Shown here one piece after another: positions 6,948 through 11,704 of a stretch of DNA of 11,704 nucleotides. The position numbers and the translations under genes were made by a program. The DNA comes from Frankia sp. GTDB lineage: Bacteria > Actinomycetota > Actinomycetes > Frankiales > Frankiaceae. The stretch's first letter is position 1. The number at the start of each line of letters is the position of its first letter. The stretch is taken from NCBI GenBank assembly GCA_019689615.1, contig JADGHD010000093.1, forward strand, positions 1-11,704. The letters run 5' to 3'. The notes under the pieces are model-generated. The model did no database searches. It was not told the origin of the DNA and saw nothing but the letters and a program-made list of their open reading frames with translations.

Positions 6948-6959
6948 TAGGAGTCGTTA
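6948..6959. promoter_or_regulatory. Candidate TetR operator in the tetR/chrA divergent region
   Basis: The plus strand reads TAGGAGTCGTTA, within GTTA-N8-GTTAAC-like sequence. It fits the pattern TAG-R-N-GT-NN-Y-TA seen at 5967-5980 and 10586-10599. It overlaps the presumed -35/spacer of the tetR promoter, a usual place for autorepression, and could also affect chrA. Supported only by sequence resemblance. Confidence 0.3.
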
Positions 6960-7210
6960 ACCGCGCGGGGCGCTCACCGGCCCACCCGTGCCCCCTGCGG
7001 GTCCCGGCTGCCCGATCCCCGCCGGTTGACCGGCCCAACGCGGCCGTCGTCGACCACTGGCGGCTGGCCGCCGTTCTTCCGGGCGACACCCCGCGGCAGG
7101 ACGATGGACACCCGATGGCGGCAGGCTCGCGACGGGCACGATAGGAACGATCGCGACGAGCTGCCCGCGGCGCACCCGGGCGGGTGGGCGGACCAACCGG
7201 GAGTGATGGC

Positions 7211-8629
7211 GTGGAGCGGGAGGCGGGAGGCGCCGTCCCGGGCGCCCCGCTGCCGTCGGGCCCGTCGTCACCGGCACCGGCCGCGCAGCCGCCGTCGCTG
7301 CCGCCATCACCCGCGCCCACGGCATCGTCGTCGCCGGCGCCGCCCGGCCCCGAGGATGCCGACGATTCACCTGCTGCCCCGGGTGGCGCCCGGCCCAGCC
7401 TGCTGGACCTGCTGCGCGGGTGGGGGCGGATCGGTGTCGTCGGCTTCGGCGGCCCGCCGACGCACGTCGCCATGTTGCGCGACCTGTGCGTGCGGCGACA
7501 GCGCTGGCTCACCGACGGCGAGTTCGAGGACGCGCTCGCCGTCTGCAACCTGCTGCCCGGGCCGGCGTCCACCCAGCTCGCGATCTACTGCGCGTTCCGG
7601 CTACGCGGCCAGGTGGGCGCGTTGGTCGGCGGGCTGGCGTTCATCGGCCCCGGGCTGGTCGCGATCCTCGCGCTGGCGGCCGTCTTCCTGACCGGCTCGC
7701 CGCCCGCCTGGGTACGCGGGGCCGGGGCCGGCGCCGGTGCCGCCGTCGCGGCGGTCGCCCTGCAGGCCGGGCTCGGGCTCCTGCGGCCCAGCTGGCAGCG
7801 GGCCAAGGTTGTCAGCCGCGTGCGCTGGCCCTGCTACCTCGCGGCCGGCGCGGCAGCCGCCGCCGTCGCCGGCCCTTGGCTGGTCCTCGTTCTGCTCGGT
7901 TGCGGGGCCGTCGAGCTCGCCACCCACGAGCGGGCCGCGGGCCAGCGGAAACGCCGCGCCGCCGGCACCGGGGGCGCCAACGGTCGTGCAACGGACGGCC
8001 GCGGGCGCGGGGCGGGAATCCTCCGGCGGCGCAGGCCCGGGCTGTCACCGCTGCCGATGCTGGGCGGCGCGGCGACGGCGGCCGTCGGCGTGGGGAACCT
8101 GGCCGCGCTGGTCTGGGTGGCCGTCAAGGCCGGAGCGCTGTCCTACGGCGGCGGCTTCGTGATCATTCCGCTGATGCAGGCGGACGCCGTCGACACCTAC
8201 CACTGGCTGTCCAGCACCGAGTTCCTCAACGTGGTCGCGCTCGGCCAGGTAACCCCGGGGCCCGTGCTGCACACGGTCAGCGGCGTCGGGTACGCGGCGG
8301 CCGGCGTCGGCGGCGGGCTGATCGCCGCGGTGGCCGCGTTCGGCCCGTCGTTCGCGTTCATCATGCTGGGCGGCCCGCACCTCGACCGGTTGCGCTCGCG
8401 GCCGCAGGTCCGCTACTTCCTCGACGGCGCCGGCCCGGCCGCCGTTGGCGCGATCCTCGGCTCGGCCGTGCCGCTCGCCCTCACCCTGACCAGCGGCTGG
8501 CAGTACGCGGTCCTCGCCGGCGCGGCCGTCGCGCTGCTCGTGCTGCGCCGCGGCGTCGTACTGACGCTCGGCACCGCCGCCGTGGTCGGCGCGATCCTCG
8601 TCGGCGCCGACTTCGTGCCGGCCCCCTGA
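7211..8629 (+). CDS. chrA: Chromate transporter, ChrA-type, two CHR domains
   Basis: A CHR-superfamily membrane transporter with both homologous halves in one chain. Known members export chromate; the substrate of this one is not shown. The first half has GVVGFGGPPTHVAMLRDLCV, then RRQRWLTDGEFEDALAVCNL leading into LLPGPASTQLA. The second half has SYGGGFVIIPLM and ALGQVTPGPV, the matching FGG/PGP motif pair. About ten hydrophobic segments follow these. A basic Arg/Gly-rich loop (from HERAAGQRKRR to ILRRRRPGLS) joins the halves and is probably cytoplasmic. About 60 Pro/Ala/Ser-rich residues precede the transporter and look disordered. I prefer the GTG at 7211 because GGGAG lies 7 nt upstream; the GTG at 7184 would add nine residues but has only a GGGCGG abutting it. 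The gene diverges from tetR and converges on the ABC permease. Confidence 0.88.
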   Translation: MEREAGGAVPGAPLPSGPSSPAPAAQPPSLPPSPAPTASSSPAPPGPEDADDSPAAPGGARPSLLDLLRGWGRIGVVGFGGPPTHVAMLRDLCVRRQRWLTDGEFEDALAVCNLLPGPASTQLAIYCAFRLRGQVGALVGGLAFIGPGLVAILALAAVFLTGSPPAWVRGAGAGAGAAVAAVALQAGLGLLRPSWQRAKVVSRVRWPCYLAAGAAAAAVAGPWLVLVLLGCGAVELATHERAAGQRKRRAAGTGGANGRATDGRGRGAGILRRRRPGLSPLPMLGGAATAAVGVGNLAALVWVAVKAGALSYGGGFVIIPLMQADAVDTYHWLSSTEFLNVVALGQVTPGPVLHTVSGVGYAAAGVGGGLIAAVAAFGPSFAFIMLGGPHLDRLRSRPQVRYFLDGAGPAAVGAILGSAVPLALTLTSGWQYAVLAGAAVALLVLRRGVVLTLGTAAVVGAILVGADFVPAP

Positions 8630-8689
8630 CCGCCGCCCGTCGAACCAGCCCCCGACGAAGGCGCGGGCGAGGCGACGCACGGCTCGGGA

Positions 8690-8724
8690 CCTGACGACCG
8701 CCGCCGGCCGGCAGGTCGGTCAGG
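8690..8724. terminator. Hairpin between convergent chrA and ABC permease genes
   Basis: CCTGACGACC (8690-8699) pairs with GGTCGGTCAGG (8714-8724) with a single bulged base. The intervening 14 nt contain most of GCCGGCCGGC (8703-8712), a further palindrome. The right arm covers the permease stop codon at 8722-8720. There is no T run, as is common for high-GC terminators. It could end transcription from both sides. Confidence 0.45.
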
Positions 8725-10465
8725 CTGGCTGGATGTCGCGGCGGCGCAGGCCGGCGAGGCCGGCGGCGACCAGGGCGACGGCCACGGCCGGGAGGACGAT
8801 CAGTGGCGTCGCCGTGACGCCGGCGCCCGGCAGCCGGGGCAGGTGGGTGAACGGGGACAGGTCCATCACCCACTGGTCCAGCCGCAGCGTCGGGCCGAGC
8901 TGGCCGAGCAGCAGGCAGACGACCAGCGCCACCCAGACCACCAGGAACCGGCGCGGGGCGAGCCCGATCAGCGCCGTCGCCAGCCCAGCGAACGCCCAGA
9001 CCGCGGGCAGCTGGACGATCGCGGCCGCGAACAGCCGGCCGGTCTGGTTGGCGACGTCCCCGATCTGCAGGCCGTGGGCCAGCCCGGCGGCGAGGCCGGC
9101 GGCGGCCAGCGGGAGCACCGGCGCCGCCAGCGCGACCCACAGGTGGCTCGCGGCGAACCGCAGCCGGCTGGTCGCGGTCGCCAGCACCGCCTCGGCGAGC
9201 CCGACCAGTTCCTCCGCCCGGATCCGGTAGGCCGCGGCCACGGCGAAGCCGGCGGCGGCCAGCCCCAACAGGTTGAACATCGCGGTGAGGTAGGCGTCGA
9301 CGACCGCGCCACCGGCGCCGTAGCGGACGATCGCCTCGCGGGCCGCCGGGTTGTCCGACAGCACGTCCGCGACGCTGTGCGCGACCACGCCGAGCGTTGC
9401 CCCGGCGACCGCGTAGCCGACCGTCCACGTCGCGACGCTCCCCCGGTGCAGCCGGGCGGCCAGCGCGCCGACCCCCGCCAGCCGGGGGGTGGCGGTCGCC
9501 CGGCCGGGCCGCGAGGCGAGGAACCCAGCGCCGATGTCGCGGCGCAGCAGCAGCCACAGCGCCACCACGAGCAGCACCACCGACGCGCCCAGCAGCAGCG
9601 CGAACACCCACCAGCGGACCTCGCCGTCGCCGAACGGCCGCACCCGCTGCGCCCAGCCGATCGGCGACGCCCAGGAGAGCGCGGAGTCGGGCGGATCGGC
9701 CGGCGGCACCACCGCGCCGGGCAGTGCCGCCCCCGGGCCACCGGGAACGCCTGGGACGCCGGCCGGCGGCAGAGGGCTGGCCGGGGCGGGCCCGGCGGTC
9801 GCGTCCCCGACCGCGCGCAGCAGGTAGGCGAGCCCGAGCACGGTGGTCGCCGCCATCCGCGCTGCCCTCGCCCCCTCCGTGAGCTGCGCTGTCAGCGCCG
9901 CGAGCGCGCCGAAGAACACCCCGCCGGCGCCGACGGACGCGCCGAACACCAGGGAGCCGACGACCGGCAGGCCGCACGCGACCTGCGTGACCGCCAGCGC
10001 GAGCGCGAGCGCCACGTTCGCCCCGGTCATGACGGCCACCGCGGCGGCCGGTGGCGCCAGCCGGCCGACCGGCGCGGACCGCAGCAGCTCCAGCCGGCCG
10101 GCCTCCTCCTCGGCCCTGGTGTGCCGGATCATCGTGAAGATGCTCATCAGGCCGGCGAGCAGCACGCACAGCCCGCCGATCCGCCAGGCCAGCAGCCCGC
10201 CGGCGCTGGCCACGTCCACCACCGGACCGGTGAGCGCGAGCAGCCCCGGGCTGCGGCCGGCGAGCTCACCGAGACGCACCCGGTCGGCCCGCGCCGGGTA
10301 GTACTCCGCGAGCGCGATCGCCACGCCGGCGGTGAGCACGACGAACGTGGCCAGCCACAGCGACAGCACCAACCGGTCGAGCCGGGCACCGAGCACCAGC
10401 ACCCGCGCCGTGCCGGTCAGCGGCCGCGGGCCCACCAGCACGCCACGCCGCCCCCGGACCGTCAT
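8720..10465 (-). CDS. ABC-2-type exporter permease (COG3559-like, polyketide/antibiotic exporter family)
   Basis: A 581-aa, roughly 12-helix membrane protein resembling the fused ABC-2 permeases annotated as polyketide antibiotic exporters (TnrB3-like, COG3559). The diagnostic block MIRHTRAEEEAGRLELLRSA (112-131) is followed by PVGR. LSWASPIGWAQRVRPFGDGE precedes WWVFALLL, LLLRRDIGAGFLASRPGRA follows, and FAASHLWVAL and APRRFLVVWVALVV complete the family pattern. A Pro/Gly/Ala-rich insert (about 30 residues from ATAGPAPASP to PADPPDS) separates two homologous halves and probably faces outside. Such permeases normally work with an ATP-binding protein encoded immediately upstream; none is present here, as the upstream gene is a divergent CoA-transferase. 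The ATG at 10465 lacks a Shine-Dalgarno site but has TACGTT exactly 6 nt upstream, suggesting leaderless transcription. The substrate is unknown. Confidence 0.83.
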   Translation of the reverse strand: MTVRGRRGVLVGPRPLTGTARVLVLGARLDRLVLSLWLATFVVLTAGVAIALAEYYPARADRVRLGELAGRSPGLLALTGPVVDVASAGGLLAWRIGGLCVLLAGLMSIFTMIRHTRAEEEAGRLELLRSAPVGRLAPPAAAVAVMTGANVALALALAVTQVACGLPVVGSLVFGASVGAGGVFFGALAALTAQLTEGARAARMAATTVLGLAYLLRAVGDATAGPAPASPLPPAGVPGVPGGPGAALPGAVVPPADPPDSALSWASPIGWAQRVRPFGDGEVRWWVFALLLGASVVLLVVALWLLLRRDIGAGFLASRPGRATATPRLAGVGALAARLHRGSVATWTVGYAVAGATLGVVAHSVADVLSDNPAAREAIVRYGAGGAVVDAYLTAMFNLLGLAAAGFAVAAAYRIRAEELVGLAEAVLATATSRLRFAASHLWVALAAPVLPLAAAGLAAGLAHGLQIGDVANQTGRLFAAAIVQLPAVWAFAGLATALIGLAPRRFLVVWVALVVCLLLGQLGPTLRLDQWVMDLSPFTHLPRLPGAGVTATPLIVLPAVAVALVAAGLAGLRRRDIQPA

Positions 10466-10471
10466 GTCCGC

Positions 10472-10477
10472 AACGTA
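10472..10477 (-). promoter_or_regulatory. Candidate -10 element of a leaderless ABC permease promoter
   Basis: The minus strand reads TACGTT-GCGGAC-ATG, the same TAnnnT-N6-ATG layout as upstream of tetR, again with no Shine-Dalgarno sequence. No good -35 is visible; the expected -35 position falls inside the perfect inverted repeat at 10481-10505. Confidence 0.4.
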
Positions 10478-10480
10478 CCC

Positions 10481-10505
10481 GCCCGGCCCGGGCATCGGGC
10501 CGGGC
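10481..10505. promoter_or_regulatory. Perfect 10-bp inverted repeat in the permease/CoA-transferase divergent region
   Basis: GCCCGGCCCG (10481-10490) and CGGGCCGGGC (10496-10505) are exact reverse complements around the 5-nt loop GGCAT. All arm pairs are G-C, so a very stable hairpin is possible. It begins 3 nt upstream of the proposed permease -10 box and covers its -35 region. An operator or a transcription insulator between divergent genes is possible. No T run follows on either strand. Confidence 0.5.
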
Positions 10506-10564
10506 GTGTGCCGCCCGACAGGCCCCTTTGGTCCTCGCCGGTTGCCTGTTGTCGACGGGTCTGG

Positions 10565-10600
10565 TTGCCTCAGCAGGCTAGACAGATAGATGTCTCTATC
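10565..10600 (+). promoter_or_regulatory. Candidate promoter and TetR-type operator of the CoA-transferase gene
   Basis: A weak promoter can be drawn from TTGCCT (10565-10570), a 16-nt spacer and TAGATG (10587-10592). Over the -10 and start lies GATAGA-TGTC-TCTATC (10585-10600), a perfect 6-4-6 inverted repeat. It is nested with AGACA-N6-TGTCT (10580-10595). The core ATAGATGTCTCTAT fits TAG-R-N-GT-NN-Y-TA. The layout is typical of repression by a TetR-family protein. GAGG (10604-10607), 8 nt before the ATG, is the ribosome site. Confidence 0.45.
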
Positions 10601-10615
10601 ACCGAGGCAGGCGCC

Positions 10616-11701
10616 ATGACGTTCCCTCTCGACGGCATCAAGGTCCTCGATTTCTCGGAGCAGGGATTCGTCCCGTCGGCCGCCGCCGCGCTCGCCGACT
10701 TCGGCGCCGACGTCGTCAAGCTCGAACGCGTCGCCGGCGACCCGATGCGCCGGATCCACGAGGACCGGCTGGTGGCGTCCGCCGACGGGGTCGGGTTCAT
10801 GTTCGAGCTGGTGAACCGGAACAAGCGCGCCATCGCCCTGGACGTGACGGTGCCCGCCGGCCGGGAGGTGTTCGAGCGGCTGGTGGGCTGGGCGGACGTC
10901 TACATCACGAACCAGCTTCCGCGGGTGCGGCGCAAGCTGCGCACCGAGCCGGAGGACCTGTTCGCGATCAACCCACGGCTCGTCTTCGCCCGCGGCCACG
11001 GCCAGGGCCAGGCCGGCCCGGACGCTGAGGCCGGCGGCTTCGACAGCGTCTCGTTCTGGGCCCGGGGCGGGGTCGGGCACCTCGTCACCGCGCCGGAGGC
11101 GGACAGCCCGGCCCAGCAGCGACCGGCGTTCGGGGACATCCCGTCCGGGATGAACCTGGCCGGCGCGGTCTGCGCGGGCCTGGTACACGTGTTACGGACC
11201 GGGCGTGGGGTCGTCGTCGACACCTCGCTGCTGGCCACCGCGGTCTGGACGGTCAGCCCTGACCTCGCCTTCGCGTCGGCGACCGGCCGGACGATGCGTT
11301 CCGAAGAGGACGGCGTCCGCAGCCCGCTGACCTACTCCTACCGCACCGCCGACGACCGGTACCTCTGCCTGGTCATGTTGAACGAGGATCGCTACTGGCC
11401 CCGCGCCTGCCGGGCGATCGGGCTGCCCGAGCTGATCGACGCCTACCCCGACGCCGCCACCCGCCGCCCGGCCTGGGCCGACCTGCAGACCCGGTTCCGC
11501 GCCGCCATCGCCGGGCTGCCCCTGGCCGAGCTGGTCGAGCGGCTGCGCGCCGAGGACTGCATCTTCAGCGTCTACGCCAGCCCAGCCGAGGTGGTCACCG
11601 ACCCAGCCGTGGAAGCCAACGGCTACCTGATGCCCTACCCGGCCAACCCCGGCCTGCGGCTGGCCGCCGCCCCCGCGCAGTTCGACAACGCCCGCCCATA
11701 A
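10616..11701 (+). CDS. CaiB/BaiF CoA-transferase family protein (class III), apparently short at C-terminus
   Basis: A 361-aa family III CoA-transferase, which moves CoA between acyl groups through an aspartyl-CoA-type intermediate. The N-terminus MTFPLDGIKVLDFSEQGFVP leads to the Rossmann-type LADFGADVVKLERVAGDPMR (27-46). RNKRAIALDV (68-77), ADVYITNQLP (93-102) and LFAINPRLVFARGHGQGQAG (115-134) follow. The expected catalytic aspartate is D174 in FGDIPSGMN, followed by VLRTGRGVVVDTSLLATAVW. The C-terminal SVYASPAEVVTDP and NGYLMPYP are also typical. Homologues usually continue after the FDG-like segment with an APELGEHT-type tail of roughly 25-35 residues; here the chain stops at PAQFDNARP with a TAA, the only non-TGA stop among complete genes in the window. 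The acyl substrate is unknown. It diverges from the ABC permease and has its own palindromic operator. Confidence 0.87.
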   Translation: MTFPLDGIKVLDFSEQGFVPSAAAALADFGADVVKLERVAGDPMRRIHEDRLVASADGVGFMFELVNRNKRAIALDVTVPAGREVFERLVGWADVYITNQLPRVRRKLRTEPEDLFAINPRLVFARGHGQGQAGPDAEAGGFDSVSFWARGGVGHLVTAPEADSPAQQRPAFGDIPSGMNLAGAVCAGLVHVLRTGRGVVVDTSLLATAVWTVSPDLAFASATGRTMRSEEDGVRSPLTYSYRTADDRYLCLVMLNEDRYWPRACRAIGLPELIDAYPDAATRRPAWADLQTRFRAAIAGLPLAELVERLRAEDCIFSVYASPAEVVTDPAVEANGYLMPYPANPGLRLAAAPAQFDNARP

Positions 11702-11704
11702 ACA

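Noticed and set aside
5121..6950. 609-codon plus-strand open frame
   Set aside because: It is antisense to the first SDR gene and to tetR, is Arg/Gly/His-rich, and shows no domain. It is open only because stop codons are rare at this GC content.
7021..7034. GCCGG-TTGA-CCGGC with TTGACC as a chrA promoter
   Set aside because: The -35-like TTGACC has no acceptable -10 at 16-19 nt, and GCCGG/CCGGC arms are frequent in this base composition.
7127..7158. Direct repeat TCGCGACG (7127-7134 and 7151-7158) upstream of chrA as an iteron or operator
   Set aside because: Only two 8-bp copies of a GC-rich word, with no symmetry or promoter elements around them that I could support.
10466..11188. N-terminal extension of the permease frame up to 11188
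   Set aside because: It is antisense to the CoA-transferase gene. Family similarity starts at the ATG at 10465, where a -10-like box sits 6 nt upstream.
8843..11701. 952-codon plus-strand open frame reaching the CoA-transferase stop
   Set aside because: Only the part from 10616 is CoA-transferase. The rest is antisense to the ABC permease and has the Arg/Gln/Pro-rich composition of a high-GC shadow frame.
1..11704. CRISPR array, tRNA/rRNA genes, insertion sequence or prophage
   Set aside because: I saw no regularly spaced repeats, no tRNA-like cloverleaf, no transposase or integrase motifs and no terminal inverted repeats with target duplications.

Overview
The window is very GC-rich (third codon positions almost all G or C), uses ATG/GTG starts, ends eight of its nine complete genes with TGA, and carries families typical of large soil actinomycete genomes: split-alpha PntAB, DapB-like 'amine dehydrogenase' proteins, many SDRs, TetR regulators, CaiB CoA-transferases and a COG3559-type permease. 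I read it as an actinobacterial chromosome, possibly Frankia-like. The exact taxon is a guess.

Layout. (1) Positions 1-1608, minus strand: the start of a proton-translocating NAD(P) transhydrogenase operon, with pntAA (alpha subunit 1) followed 5 nt later by the 3'-truncated pntAB (alpha subunit 2). pntB would lie beyond the window edge. (2) Positions 1609-1947: a gene-free stretch with a strong terminator for the next operon and a widely spaced perfect 12-bp inverted repeat upstream of pntAA. (3) Positions 1948-5903, minus strand: a tight four-gene operon, read from 5903 downward as SDR, DapB-like, SDR, DapB-like. An oxidoreductase pair is therefore present twice. (4) Positions 5904-6257: a 354-nt gap with palindromes near the operon start and a coding-looking scrap on the plus strand. 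(5) Positions 6258-6923, minus: a TetR-family repressor gene with a candidate leaderless promoter. (6) Positions 7211-8629, plus: a two-domain ChrA-type chromate transporter, divergent from tetR. (7) Positions 8720-10465, minus: a COG3559-like ABC exporter permease, convergent with chrA and without an ATPase gene beside it. (8) Positions 10616-11701, plus: a CaiB/BaiF class III CoA-transferase, divergent from the permease and apparently short at its C-terminus.

How the genes may work together. The four-gene operon looks like an uncharacterised NAD(P)H-dependent redox pathway. The neighbouring TetR protein is the natural candidate regulator. The sequence TAG-R-N-GT-NN-Y-TA occurs upstream of tetR, upstream of the SDR operon and upstream of the CoA-transferase gene. 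This suggests one small regulon that joins redox enzymes to CoA-thioester chemistry, and it is the most interesting hypothesis in the window. The transhydrogenase could balance NADH and NADPH for such a pathway, but a strong terminator separates it from the operon. ChrA and the orphan permease are probably functionally independent neighbours.

All calls come from reading the sequence. No database search or alignment was run.
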